Below are positions 25,315-32,413 of a stretch of DNA of 64,000 nt, piece by piece. Position numbers and translations under genes: made by a program. The notes under the pieces were generated by a model, which had not been told where the DNA came from, did not search any database, and was given only the letters and a program-made list of their open reading frames with translations. The stretch's first letter is position 1. Each line of letters begins with the position of its first letter. Source of the DNA: Brachybacterium massiliense. GTDB lineage: Bacteria; Actinomycetota; Actinomycetes; Actinomycetales; Dermabacteraceae. The stretch covers positions 62,001 through 126,000 of the forward strand of contig NZ_FXXB01000006.1 in the NCBI RefSeq assembly GCF_900184245.1. The letters are read 5' to 3'.

Positions 25315-25575
25315 TCAGGACACCCCTTCGAGGAGCTTGAGCATGTCGAGCTGGACAGGCCCGCGTGGCATCAGTCGTGCGCACGCGAGGCAATACGGGG
25401 TCTCGGGACGAGGGCGGGACGGGAGGGAGACGCGCAGCCATTCATCGCAGAGCACCCGCACATTCCCCGCCACTCCGGACGGGCCCGAGCTGTAGTGCGC
25501 CGTGTACGGCGACCACTTCGGGGACCGGGGCTGAGACGGGATCACCCAGCCCGTAGGAGGGGTCCAGGTGGCCAT
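25315..25575 (-). CDS. Small phage protein with CLAC motif (86 aa)
   Basis: ATG 25575 overlaps the upstream TGA by one base. Contains PYCLACARLMP and a free CDEW. C-terminal VQLDMLKLLEGV. Possibly zinc-binding. Not recognised. Confidence 0.55.
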   Translation of the reverse strand: MATWTPPTGWVIPSQPRSPKWSPYTAHYSSGPSGVAGNVRVLCDEWLRVSLPSRPRPETPYCLACARLMPRGPVQLDMLKLLEGVS

Positions 25576-25814
25576 CACGCGGCCCTCCGCGCCCGGTTTC
25601 TCTCGCGCTCGATCACCCTGGCGAGCGGATGCCCCCGCCGGAACAGGACCCGCGAGGCAGCAGACAGCGTCCATCCGACTCGGGCCACAGCCTCGGGCAC
25701 GGGGACGCGCTGCTCGATCAGGAACTCGAGGTCTTCGATTCGGTCCGCGCTCCGGGCCTGCTCGGCATCCCGGTAGTTCTTGAGCGCGGCGAGCTGTGCG
25801 GGCGAGCGGCTCAC
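25575..25814 (-). CDS. Small phage helix-turn-helix protein (79 aa)
   Basis: GTG 25814 overlaps the upstream stop and follows AGGAGA. The region EQRVPVPEAVARVGWTLSAASRVLFRRGHP fits a helix-turn-helix of the kind in small actinophage DNA-binding proteins. Confidence 0.6.
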   Translation of the reverse strand: MSRSPAQLAALKNYRDAEQARSADRIEDLEFLIEQRVPVPEAVARVGWTLSAASRVLFRRGHPLARVIERERNRARRAA

Positions 25815-25915
25815 GTCGTTCTCCTGTCTGTGAATCCAGCGATGTGTGGGAGTGGATGCCCTGCCGGGCGGGTGCATCGGGTGCGCAAGATCGGATGGAC
25901 GTGCGGGCACCTCAT
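25811..25915 (-). CDS. 34-residue Cys/His micro-protein
   Basis: ATG 25915 overlaps the upstream stop (TGATG), and its stop overlaps the next GTG. The peptide MRCPHVHPILRTRCTRPAGH... holds two Cys and several His in a zinc-finger-like order (C-x-H-x-H ... C ... GH ... H). Coupling on both sides supports that it is translated. Confidence 0.55.
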   Translation of the reverse strand: MRCPHVHPILRTRCTRPAGHPLPHIAGFTDRRTT

Positions 25916-26067
25916 GCCGCTCTCATCTCCGCCGTGACCGCGCTCAAGCGGGCATACCCAGTCAGTGCCGCCGCACGCCGCGCTGCCGCGTACGTGACCA
26001 GCAAGTGACGGGCACACACCCCGTGCTCCACCACCGCCTCAACGCACGCCCGGTACGCGCAGCTCAC
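25912..26067 (-). CDS. Small phage protein with three cysteines (51 aa)
   Basis: GTG 26067 overlaps the stop of the HTH gene (GTGA). Text SCAYRACVEAVVEHGVCARH has three Cys and two His near the N-terminus, then an alanine-rich helix. Confidence 0.55.
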   Translation of the reverse strand: MSCAYRACVEAVVEHGVCARHLLVTYAAARRAAALTGYARLSAVTAEMRAA

Positions 26068-26360
26068 GACCCCACCTCGATCGACAGCAGATCCTCAGCC
26101 ATCACCGACCGGACCAGCCGCGTCTCACCCCGAAGGACCCGCATCAACGTCGAGCGGGCATAACCGGACGCGTCAGCGAGGTCCCGGGTGGACCAGCCCG
26201 CGCCCCGCAGAGCGGTCAGGTGGTCGACCACAGAATCGGCGGGCACGAGCCGGGGCGCTGGGTCCTTCCGCTTGCTGCGCATGTAGTTGCGGTTGTAGGC
26301 GCGGGTGCGGTCCCGGCACGGGTCGCAGGGGCAGGTGCGCCATGATGTGGTGTCGTGCAT
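26064..26360 (-). CDS. Phage helix-turn-helix regulator with N-terminal Cys motif (98 aa)
   Basis: N-terminal TCPCDPCRDRTRAYNRNYMRSKR precedes a helix-turn-helix (LRGAGWSTRDLADASGYARSTLMRVLRGETRLVRSVMAEDLLSI). Such combined proteins are common in actinophages and probably regulate early genes. Confidence 0.7.
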   Translation of the reverse strand: MHDTTSWRTCPCDPCRDRTRAYNRNYMRSKRKDPAPRLVPADSVVDHLTALRGAGWSTRDLADASGYARSTLMRVLRGETRLVRSVMAEDLLSIEVGS

Positions 26361-26448
26361 GGGAGTGTTCCTTTCAGGTAGGGGAGTGCCCGGCTGACGT
26401 CTCGAACGTCGCGTTGCCAGTGCCGGGCTGTACTGCGGGCACGAGAAA

Positions 26449-26470
26449 GGCCCCCGCTACAGCGGAGGCC
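26449..26470 (-). terminator. Terminator after ssb
   Basis: GGCCCCCGCT and AGCGGAGGCC pair with one mismatch around a 2-base centre. On the minus strand the stem is followed by TTTCTCGTG. It lies 22 bases after the ssb stop. Confidence 0.7.
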
Positions 26471-26491
26471 TCGGTCATGCGTTAGTGCTGG

Positions 26492-26989
26492 TCAGAAGGG
26501 CGGATCGTCGTAGCCTCCCTGGTTTCCGCCACCGGCCCACGGGTCAGCAGCGGGAGCGGCCTGACCGCCGCCGTTCCACTGCTCGCCCTGCGGGGACGGA
26601 GCAGCCGGACGGCCACCGTTCCGGCGGTCGACCTTGTTCGGCTTCGCGGTCGCGTACTTGAGCGACGGGCCGACCTCGAGGACGTTCAGCTCGATCGAGG
26701 TGCGGTTGTTGCCGTCCCGGTCCGTGAACGAGCGCTGGACGAGGTTGCCCTGCGCGATCACGCGGGCGCCCTTCTCGAGGGAGTCAGCCACGTTCTCCGC
26801 GGCGTCCCGCCAAATGGAGCAGCGCAGGAACAGGGCCTCGCCGTCGCGCCACTCGTTCGCCTGCTTGTCGAAGGCGCGCGGGGTGGACGCGATGGTGAAC
26901 GACGCGACGGCGATGCCGGACTGGGTGAAGCGGAGCTCGGGGTCGGCGGTCAGGTTGCCGATCACGGTGATGGTGGTGTCGTTGGCCAT
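26492..26989 (-). CDS. ssb: Single-stranded DNA-binding protein (165 aa)
   Basis: OB-fold start [36 protein letters not shown], then [38 protein letters not shown], as in bacterial SSB. The C-terminal part is Gly/Ala/Pro-rich and ends YDDPPF, the partner-binding acidic tip. It covers single-stranded DNA during phage replication and recombination and sits close to the Sak4-like gene, a usual pairing. Confidence 0.95.
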   Translation of the reverse strand: MANDTTITVIGNLTADPELRFTQSGIAVASFTIASTPRAFDKQANEWRDGEALFLRCSIWRDAAENVADSLEKGARVIAQGNLVQRSFTDRDGNNRTSIELNVLEVGPSLKYATAKPNKVDRRNGGRPAAPSPQGEQWNGGGQAAPAADPWAGGGNQGGYDDPPF

Positions 26990-26993
26990 GGGT

Positions 26994-27317
26994 TCAGTTC
27001 TCCTGCCCGGGGACGGTGACGGTGGTGCCGGTGGGGGCGTCGATCTCGATCGCGGGGTCGTGGTCATCGCCGGGACGGGGAACGAAGCGCATCGGCCAGC
27101 TGACGCTCTGCGCCCCGTGGGACTCGACGGCCACGTGCCAGCTGTCGATGTTGCGGTCGCTGAATCCGACGTTGACGACGAGGGATCCTCCGTCGGGGGC
27201 GACGAGGAGCACGTCGGCGGACCCGCTCTGCGGCAGGTAGAACTCCTCACGCACGGCTCCGTCGACCTCGATCAGGTCGTCAGATGCGCCATAGATGACG
27301 ATGGTGCTGGTGGTCAT
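26994..27317 (-). CDS. Phage hypothetical protein (107 aa)
   Basis: Beta-rich and acidic ([24 protein letters not shown]...[21 protein letters not shown]...[12 protein letters not shown]). No domain recognised. Cotranscribed with ssb. Confidence 0.6.
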   Translation of the reverse strand: MTTSTIVIYGASDDLIEVDGAVREEFYLPQSGSADVLLVAPDGGSLVVNVGFSDRNIDSWHVAVESHGAQSVSWPMRFVPRPGDDHDPAIEIDAPTGTTVTVPGQEN

Positions 27318-27670
27318 GCGGTCTCCTTCATGGGTTCAGCGGCGGTGGTCCCGCCGTCGTTGTCGTACAGCACCCACCCGAACCGGGTGAGCACAGGGGT
27401 GTCCTCGGGGGTGCGGATCCCGAGGCGGGGCACCATCCGCCCGTACGCGTACGAGGCGGAGGGGTTCGCGTGGATCTCGCCGTGGTCCCCGCGGACCCCG
27501 TCACCACACAGGGTGAGGAGGTTCGCGAGGCGGTGAGGGTCCGGGCCGGAGCGGCCCTGCCGATGATGGGTCGACTCTGCGGTTCGCCCGCAGACGACGC
27601 AGGCTCCGCCGTCCCGTTCCCAGGCGCGGCGGCGCTGGCGTTGGTAGTACGCCTGCCCCTTCCGGTTCAC
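27314..27670 (-). CDS. HNH endonuclease (118 aa)
   Basis: Zinc pair CVVC (Cys24, Cys27) followed by HH (residues 35-36), then ANLLTLCGDGVRGDHGEIHANP, which supplies the Asn and His of the HNH core. It lies in the replication/recombination block and not next to the terminase, so a role in recombination or as a homing nuclease is possible. Confidence 0.8.
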   Translation of the reverse strand: MNRKGQAYYQRQRRRAWERDGGACVVCGRTAESTHHRQGRSGPDPHRLANLLTLCGDGVRGDHGEIHANPSASYAYGRMVPRLGIRTPEDTPVLTRFGWVLYDNDGGTTAAEPMKETA

Positions 27671-28014
27671 GTCGCCTGCCCGACCGGCTCGGCGGCGAAC
27701 TCGGACCGTCGCGCCGCGCTGATCGAACGCCCGATCTCGAGCCGGTCCCGGAGAACGCGGATCCGCTCACGCGCGGCACGGTGGACCTGGTCCGCGGCCT
27801 CCGCCGCGACCCGCAGCTCCTCCACCTCGAGCACCGCGACCTGCTTGCGGTCCTCGATCGAGCCCTGCCCGCCGATGTACGCGCGGGCGTACGACTTCCG
27901 GTGCTCGGACCACGCGGCCACGCACGCGGCGTCCAGGCGAGCGATCTCGGTCGACAGGGCGTCCAGCTCCCTGCCGATCCGGGACAGCTCGAGGACGATG
28001 TCCGTCGTGCTCAT
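27667..28014 (-). CDS. Phage coiled-coil protein (115 aa)
   Basis: Nearly all helix with heptads (IVLELSRIGRELDALSTEIARLDAACVAAW and VLEVEELRVAAEAADQVHRAARERIRVLRDRL). No function recognised. Confidence 0.6.
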   Translation of the reverse strand: MSTTDIVLELSRIGRELDALSTEIARLDAACVAAWSEHRKSYARAYIGGQGSIEDRKQVAVLEVEELRVAAEAADQVHRAARERIRVLRDRLEIGRSISAARRSEFAAEPVGQAT

Positions 28015-28532
28015 CGTTGCTCGAGCATCGGCAGGCCCGTGTCGGCGAGCAGGTCCCGCAGAGCACCCGAACGGATCGCATCAGCGACCACGTCCTTGCC
28101 GTCGGTTTTCGCATCCCAGCGGAGCGACTGGTACGGCGCGCCGGCCTCGACCATCACGATGCCGGGGACGATCTCCCCGTCCTTCGTGACCCCACCGTCC
28201 TCCGTCGCGTCCACGATCGACGCGAGGATCTCCTTCGCCGCCCACGGCTTGAGCCGCTTCACCGTCTCGACCATGTCCGGCCGGGCCGCCTCGAGATGCT
28301 CCGCGAGGGCGTCCTCATCGACCACCTTCGGGCCACCGGCACGCTGAGCGAGAGTCACCGCGGCGACCTTCTCCCCGCCCAGAGTCACGTTCCACGACTT
28401 CGCACCCGACTCCTCCGCCGACGCCTCGAGCGCCTCGAGATGCTCGGCCTTCTCCGCCTTCATCGCATCCTCGACAGCGTCACGGATCAGCTTGAGCGCG
28501 GCGTACCGCAGGTTGATGTCACGCAGCAGCAT
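28011..28532 (-). CDS. Phage protein coupled to Sak4-like ATPase (173 aa)
   Basis: Overlaps the start side of the ATPase operon. Text MLLRDINLRYAALKLIRDAVEDAMKAEKAEHLEALEAS and SWNVTLGGEKVAAVTLAQ is a pattern found beside Sak4-type genes in actinophages. Likely a partner in recombination, not proven. Confidence 0.6.
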   Translation of the reverse strand: MLLRDINLRYAALKLIRDAVEDAMKAEKAEHLEALEASAEESGAKSWNVTLGGEKVAAVTLAQRAGGPKVVDEDALAEHLEAARPDMVETVKRLKPWAAKEILASIVDATEDGGVTKDGEIVPGIVMVEAGAPYQSLRWDAKTDGKDVVADAIRSGALRDLLADTGLPMLEQR

Positions 28533-29472
28533 GGGTCTCCTCCTTCATCGCTTCGATCAGATCCCGGATGGCCTGATCGTCCGTGCTGGTCTTGAGCTGG
28601 TCACCGTTCGTCATGGCGGCGAACCGCTCCACTGCGGCGAGCATCCGGGCGTTGTCGCCGCCCAGCGCGATCCGCAGGTCGTCCCGCGCCCGATCGGCGG
28701 GGGACTGGTCCGTGGTCGACTCCGCCCCCTTGACTTCCCGGTGCTTCGCCGGCGCGGTCTCGGTCTCACCCAGCCCCAACCGGCGCCACAGCCCATCGAC
28801 CGTGAACCCCGGCATGTCCGTGGGCTGACTGATCTGCCACACCATCGAGCGGAGCCCATCGATCCGGGCCTTGCCCCGCTCCGGCATCAGCACAACCCCA
28901 TCGACCTCGTACGGCAGGTTCTTCTCCGTCTGGATCTTGAGGTCCTTGTCCTTCGTCGGCTGGCCCCGGTCATCCATCGCCGTGACCACATCGAGGCGGG
29001 CTGTCATCAGGACTGGGCCGTCGTGCTGCTGGATCGTGGTGACGACCGCGGCGTGGCGCTCCTTCGCCCGGTTCCACAGATCCATGTCGATGCGGGCCTC
29101 GTCCGGGTTGCCGCGGTTCTTCCGCCGCGCCCGGGCCGTTGCCTCGGCCTGTGCTTCGTCCTTGAGCAGGTCCCACAGCCGGGTCATCGAATCGACGACC
29201 AGCAGAGACGGGCCCTGTGCGTTGATCGCCGCGAGGGCCTGGCCGATACCGCGCCACGACCCGTCATGCTCGACGATCTCGAACGACGCGCCGGGGATCG
29301 CTCCATACATGTCCGGGTCCGGTTCACCGATCCCCAGCCAGTAGGTCCGGTCGATCAGGTCGGACGCGGACGCTTCAGCGCACGCGTACGTCTTCCCAGC
29401 CTTCGACGCACCGGCGATCAGCAGGTGCGGCCACGGCGGCTTACCCGTGGGCTGGCGGGTCTTGAGCGTCAT
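28519..29472 (-). CDS. Sak4-like RecA-fold ATPase (317 aa)
   Basis: Walker A GASKAGKT at residues 21-28, Walker B SLLVVDSMT about residue 90, and a sensor-like PVLMTARLDVV. The N-terminal 220 residues are the RecA-fold core found in phage Sak4 proteins, which work with SSB in single-strand annealing. The C-terminal third is a charged extension (RARDDLRIALGGDNARMLAAVERF). Confidence 0.8.
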   Translation of the reverse strand: MTLKTRQPTGKPPWPHLLIAGASKAGKTYACAEASASDLIDRTYWLGIGEPDPDMYGAIPGASFEIVEHDGSWRGIGQALAAINAQGPSLLVVDSMTRLWDLLKDEAQAEATARARRKNRGNPDEARIDMDLWNRAKERHAAVVTTIQQHDGPVLMTARLDVVTAMDDRGQPTKDKDLKIQTEKNLPYEVDGVVLMPERGKARIDGLRSMVWQISQPTDMPGFTVDGLWRRLGLGETETAPAKHREVKGAESTTDQSPADRARDDLRIALGGDNARMLAAVERFAAMTNGDQLKTSTDDQAIRDLIEAMKEETHAAA

Positions 29473-29645
29473 GCCGCCACCACCTCGGGCACGCCGTCCG
29501 CGCCCAGGCGGAGCATCGTCATCCGGCGCACAAAGTACGCCGCTGGGTAGAACACCGGCGCGGTCGAGTCAGGAAACAGCCTGTTCGGCTGCGTGTGGTC
29601 GGCGTTGCAGCCGATCATGGTCTGGTACTGCAGTGCACGGCTCAT
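29469..29645 (-). CDS. Small phage protein (58 aa)
   Basis: ATG 29645, stop overlapping the ATPase ATG. MSRALQYQTMIGCNADHTQPNRLF... No domain recognised; exact stop/start coupling on both sides supports it. Confidence 0.6.
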   Translation of the reverse strand: MSRALQYQTMIGCNADHTQPNRLFPDSTAPVFYPAAYFVRRMTMLRLGADGVPEVVAA

Positions 29646-29872
29646 TGCTTCTTCTCCTTCTTGCGGATGTTGCCAACCGCCTGCTCACCGACCGGGTCCC
29701 GGTACGGGCGCATGGTGCGCCGTTGGGGGCGTTGGTAGACGGGGGCAAGCGGGTTGTTCATGTCGGGGGTGCGGGCGGACCGGGCCTGTCGTGCCTCATC
29801 GAGGGATGTGGTGTCCTCGGCGGCGCGGCGATCGATCGCGTCCATCAGCGCGGAGAGCATGTCGTCAGCCAT
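29642..29872 (-). CDS. Small phage protein (76 aa)
   Basis: ATG 29872 overlaps the upstream gene end. Acidic start (MADDMLSALMDAIDRRAAEDTTSLDEARQ) and strongly basic end (GNIRKKEKKQ). Not recognised. Confidence 0.55.
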   Translation of the reverse strand: MADDMLSALMDAIDRRAAEDTTSLDEARQARSARTPDMNNPLAPVYQRPQRRTMRPYRDPVGEQAVGNIRKKEKKQ

Positions 29873-29984
29873 CCCGCCCCCAAGCACTCGGGAGGATCGC
29901 GGCGCAGAACCCGGCAGCACCGAGCACCACGACCAGGCCGGCCACATTCGAGAGCCCGTCCAGAGTGGCGATGAAGATGCTCAT
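29865..29984 (-). CDS. Single-span membrane peptide (39 aa)
   Basis: ATG 29984 overlaps the upstream stop (TGATG). One hydrophobic helix (LSNVAGLVVVLGAAGFCAAIL) and a short basic end. It is the only membrane peptide in the early block. A role such as superinfection exclusion is possible but unsupported. Confidence 0.55.
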   Translation of the reverse strand: MSIFIATLDGLSNVAGLVVVLGAAGFCAAILPSAWGRDG

Positions 29985-30172
29985 TCGTCCCCCTCGTCGC
30001 CGTGCTCGACCCAGGCCGCGACCTCGAGCAGCTCCTCCGTCGTCGTGATCGCGCCGTGCGAGTGGGGGAGGAGGTCCGCCATGATGCGGCGGCGCATCTC
30101 CGCGTCATGCTTCGCCAGCCCCGACACGGGGGTCTGCGGAGACGGGAGCGGGATCGGCTTGTGGTCGCTCAT
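29981..30172 (-). CDS. Small phage protein (63 aa)
   Basis: ATG 30172 overlaps the upstream stop. MSDHKPIPLPSPQTPV start and an acidic end (VEHGDEGDE). Not recognised. Confidence 0.55.
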   Translation of the reverse strand: MSDHKPIPLPSPQTPVSGLAKHDAEMRRRIMADLLPHSHGAITTTEELLEVAAWVEHGDEGDE

Positions 30173-30378
30173 CGGTCCTTCTTCCTCTCGGTGGGGAGGG
30201 ACTTCGCGTACTCTTCGAGTTCGGTGACGAGGTAGCGGGGCTTGCTGTCGGGGTAGCGCTCGGTGAGGTACCCGTCGCGGACCAGCTCGATGACGCGCTT
30301 CTCGCTGGTGGCGAGCATCGCCGCGGCCTGCGTCCGGTAGACGAGGACGGGGGAGGCTTGGATGGTCAGGTCAGCCAC
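30169..30378 (-). CDS. Excisionase-like helix-turn-helix protein (69 aa)
   Basis: GTG 30378. Text YRTQAAAMLATSEKRVIELVRDGYLTERYPDSKPRYLVTELEEYAKSL is the MerR-like winged helix of excisionases and of DNA-binding proteins with an excisionase domain. It could act as directionality factor for the integrase or as an early regulator. Confidence 0.75.
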   Translation of the reverse strand: MADLTIQASPVLVYRTQAAAMLATSEKRVIELVRDGYLTERYPDSKPRYLVTELEEYAKSLPTERKKDR

Positions 30379-30547
30379 GGTGGGGCTCCTTCCGGTGGGT
30401 CTGGCGGCGGGGGCCGGCCACGTCGTCGTGGGCGGCGTCGGCGATGTCCTTCGCGACGGCGCGCTGGGCGAGGGCGAGTTCGGCCTTGTCGGCGTGGGCC
30501 TGCATGAGCAGCACCCACGGCGGGGCGGTGTACTGGGGGGTGGGCAT
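30371..30547 (-). CDS. Small phage protein (58 aa)
   Basis: ATG 30547 overlaps the stop of the clamp-like gene; it ends inside the start of the excisionase-like gene. Helical centre (MQAHADKAELALAQRAVAKDIADAAHDD) and basic end. Not recognised. Confidence 0.55.
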   Translation of the reverse strand: MPTPQYTAPPWVLLMQAHADKAELALAQRAVAKDIADAAHDDVAGPRRQTHRKEPHRG

Positions 30548-31158
30548 CAGTACGCACCTCCGTCACGCATCGGCATGAGCAGGCCGCGGAACCGCTCGAG
30601 CTCGCCGAGGGTGACCACGACGGCCCGGAACTCAGCGGTGAGAGCGAGGCGCAGACCGGCGTGGCTGTACTTTCTGTCCCACTGGCCGATCCGGCGCCCA
30701 GCGGCGGTGAAGCGGGCGAGCTTGTCCGGGGCGAGGGTTACCCCGGCGAGCTCTCCACGCTCGGTCGGGAAGAGGGCGTCGAAGTCGGGCGTCTTCCCCT
30801 CGACGTGGGTCGAGACGATGCGGTCGCCGTCCGCGGTCTCGACGGTGATGCGGTCGCCGTCGGCCGTGATCGTGACGTTGACGTCCTCATCCCGGCGCCG
30901 GAACGTCGGGAGGACGGAGAGGACACGCTTCACGTCGGTGGTCGAGAGCGCGAGGTTGAGGTCGCCGTCAGCGTTGACCGGCTCGAAGGTCCACTGGCCG
31001 ATGCCGTAGCGGTCCGTGGCGGAGAGGGTCGCCTTCTCGGGGGTGGAGCGGAGGTGGACCGCCGCGAGGAGCTTGACGTCGAAGCCGCTGGCGGCCATGG
31101 GTGCGAGCACCTCGAGGGCGATGCGCAGCTCCTTGCCGGAGACGGTGAGGTGAGACAT
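30547..31158 (-). CDS. Sliding clamp (DnaN)-like protein (203 aa)
   Basis: MSHLTVSGKELRIALEVLAPMAASGFDVKLLAAVHLRSTPEKATLSATDRYGIG follows the first-domain pattern of bacterial beta clamps (helix, strand, then a DYE/DRY-type turn). A second unit includes TTDVKRVLSVLPTFRRRDEDVNVTITADGDRITVETADG. At ~200 residues it is shorter than the three-domain host clamp. A phage processivity factor is the best reading; similarity is by eye. Confidence 0.6.
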   Translation of the reverse strand: MSHLTVSGKELRIALEVLAPMAASGFDVKLLAAVHLRSTPEKATLSATDRYGIGQWTFEPVNADGDLNLALSTTDVKRVLSVLPTFRRRDEDVNVTITADGDRITVETADGDRIVSTHVEGKTPDFDALFPTERGELAGVTLAPDKLARFTAAGRRIGQWDRKYSHAGLRLALTAEFRAVVVTLGELERFRGLLMPMRDGGAY

Positions 31159-31183
31159 GACGGGTCCTTTCGGGGATGCAAGA

Positions 31184-31209
31184 AGCCCCCGCCGGGATCG
31201 GCGAGGGCT
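31184..31209 (-). terminator. Terminator after gene 31236-31421
   Basis: AGCCCCCGCCG / CGGCGAGGGCT stem with a 4-base loop and one mismatch, followed on the minus strand by TTCTTGC. It separates the immunity region from the early genes. Confidence 0.75.
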
Positions 31210-31235
31210 CGAGGGGTGGAGCGGGGTGGTGCGGG

Positions 31236-31421
31236 TCAGGCGCTGGCGAGGATGCGCTTCACGGCGCGCTCCCCGGTGGGGTCGGAGTAGGGCATCGCCT
31301 CGGCGTGGCCGTTCCACCAGTTCAGGTAGGTGATCGCGGCGTCGCGGATGGGGCGGCGGGCGGTGATGCCGTCCCGGGCGAGGACGGGGCGGACGATGTC
31401 GATGGCGTCGTTGAGCGACAT
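31236..31421 (-). CDS. Small phage protein (61 aa)
   Basis: ATG 31421 follows AAGGAGA. MSLNDAIDIVRPVLARDGITARRPIRDAAITYLNWWNGHAE is helical. It overlaps the end of the XRE gene in another frame by 100 bases. Function unknown. Confidence 0.6.
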   Translation of the reverse strand: MSLNDAIDIVRPVLARDGITARRPIRDAAITYLNWWNGHAEAMPYSDPTGERAVKRILASA

Positions 31422-31705
31422 GAGGTCTCCTTGGAGATCACCCGGCGAGCGGGCGGCCGTAGGAAGCTACGGACGGGGTCTTGCGAGGGGGGGGTGTCGA
31501 GGTGCTTCCCGATGGCTTCTGCGACGGTGGAGACCCAGGCGGGGGAGGGGGAGGCGAGACCGTTCTCGACTCGGGAGAGGTATGCGGGGGAGATGCCGGC
31601 GATCTTGGACGCGTCGGCGAGGGTGAGGTTCGCGGCGAGGCGTAGGGTGCGGATCGCGGTGCCGAGGGGGCTGCCCTGCTGCTGCGGTGCGGTGGTTGCT
31701 GTCAT
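31322..31705 (-). CDS. XRE-family regulator reading leftward (127 aa)
   Basis: Residues ~15-65 are a helix-turn-helix of the Cro/CI type (LGTAIRTLRLAANLTLADASKIAGISPAYLSRVENGLASPSPAWVSTVAEAIG). The last ~35 residues are low in structure and overlap the next gene out of frame. A run of eight C just before could be the site of an indel; a one-base change there would end the protein at a normal length. It faces a divergent XRE gene across an operator region. Confidence 0.8.
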   Translation of the reverse strand: MTATTAPQQQGSPLGTAIRTLRLAANLTLADASKIAGISPAYLSRVENGLASPSPAWVSTVAEAIGKHLDTPPSQDPVRSFLRPPARRVISKETSCRSTTPSTSSAPSSPGTASPPAAPSATPRSPT

Positions 31706-31721
31706 GGGTAAGAGTCTGGCA

Positions 31722-31787
31722 TGTCTTACTCATTCAGGCAACTACAACCGTGTAGTTTTACTCTCGCCTTGCGTAAAAGAGTAAGAC
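31722..31787. promoter_or_regulatory. Divergent operator/promoter region of the immunity block
   Basis: AT-rich compared with its surroundings. GTCTTACTC (31722-31730) and GAGTAAGAC (31779-31787) are perfect 9-base inverted copies. Between them AAACTAC (31739-31745) and GTAGTTT (31752-31758) form a second perfect dyad. A related GGTAAGAGT lies at 31706-31714. These probably bind one or both XRE proteins. Confidence 0.7.
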
Positions 31788-31804
31788 CTAGCTAGTCTCT
31801 ACCC

Positions 31805-32131
31805 ATGAGTAAAGTCGACAAGAAGGCGCGGATCGCCGCCATCACCGCCGAGCGCAAGCGCCTCAACATGACGCAGGCCGAGCTGGCGGCCGCGGCTGAC
31901 GTCTCGCTCAAGACCGTGGGGAACATGGAGGCCGGCCGCACCGCCGGCCAGGAGGGCACCATTGCCCGCATGGAAGCCGCGCTCGGGCTCAATGAGGCCA
32001 CCGAGTACGACGAGTCGACCGCGCAGCTGCTCGCGCTCATGGGCCCGCTCATCCAGCGGATCCCCGAGTCGCAGCGCGCCACGCCCATCGCTCAGTGCAT
32101 CGCGATCCTCGCCTCGGCCGGGCAGGGCTGA
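31805..32131 (+). CDS. XRE-family regulator reading rightward (108 aa)
   Basis: The only clear plus-strand phage gene. Helix-turn-helix at residues ~10-55 (ARIAAITAERKRLNMTQAELAAAADVSLKTVGNMEAGRTAG). A helical C-terminal half (ESTAQLLALMGPLIQRIPESQRATPIAQCIAILAS) may form the dimer. As it reads away from the lytic genes it is the better candidate for the lysogenic repressor. Confidence 0.8.
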   Translation: MSKVDKKARIAAITAERKRLNMTQAELAAAADVSLKTVGNMEAGRTAGQEGTIARMEAALGLNEATEYDESTAQLLALMGPLIQRIPESQRATPIAQCIAILASAGQG

Positions 32132-32298
32132 GTCGACAGCCGCACCACCCGAGCCAGCAGGGCCGGGGATGCCTCCCGCGAGTAGATGACTCGCAGCGGC
32201 ACCCCGGCCTTTTCTGCGGCCTGCTGCGGGCTGATCCCAGCCAGGGCCCACACCGCGTCGATCGCGGCTCGGTGGGGCGGTGGGGTCATGGTCGGCAT
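32092..32298 (-). CDS. Small putative HTH protein (68 aa), convergent with the repressor
   Basis: ATG 32298 follows AAGGAG. The text DAVWALAGISPQQAAEKAGVPLRVIYSREASPALLARVVRLSTQ fits a short helix-turn-helix. Its 3' end overlaps the 3' end of the plus-strand XRE gene by 40 bases, so the two transcripts would be antisense to each other. Confidence 0.5.
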   Translation of the reverse strand: MPTMTPPPHRAAIDAVWALAGISPQQAAEKAGVPLRVIYSREASPALLARVVRLSTQPCPAEARIAMH

Positions 32299-32372
32299 GG
32301 AACTCCTTCGTCTGGTCGAACGTGTGTTCGAACCACACCCGTCGGTACGGACACCTGTCCGCCAAACAAGAA

Positions 32373-32403
32373 GAGCCCCCCGCCCAGGAAGGGCGGGGGG
32401 CTC
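32373..32403 (-). terminator. Integrase terminator
   Basis: Perfect 13-bp stem GAGCCCCCCGCCC / GGGCGGGGGGCTC with a 5-base loop, 10 bases after the integrase stop and followed on the minus strand by TTCTTGTTTGG. Confidence 0.9.
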
Positions 32404-32413
32404 CGGTGATCGG

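Noticed and set aside
29865..29984. Membrane peptide as the phage holin
   Set aside because: It lies in the early block far from late genes, and has only one short helix and no lysin partner.
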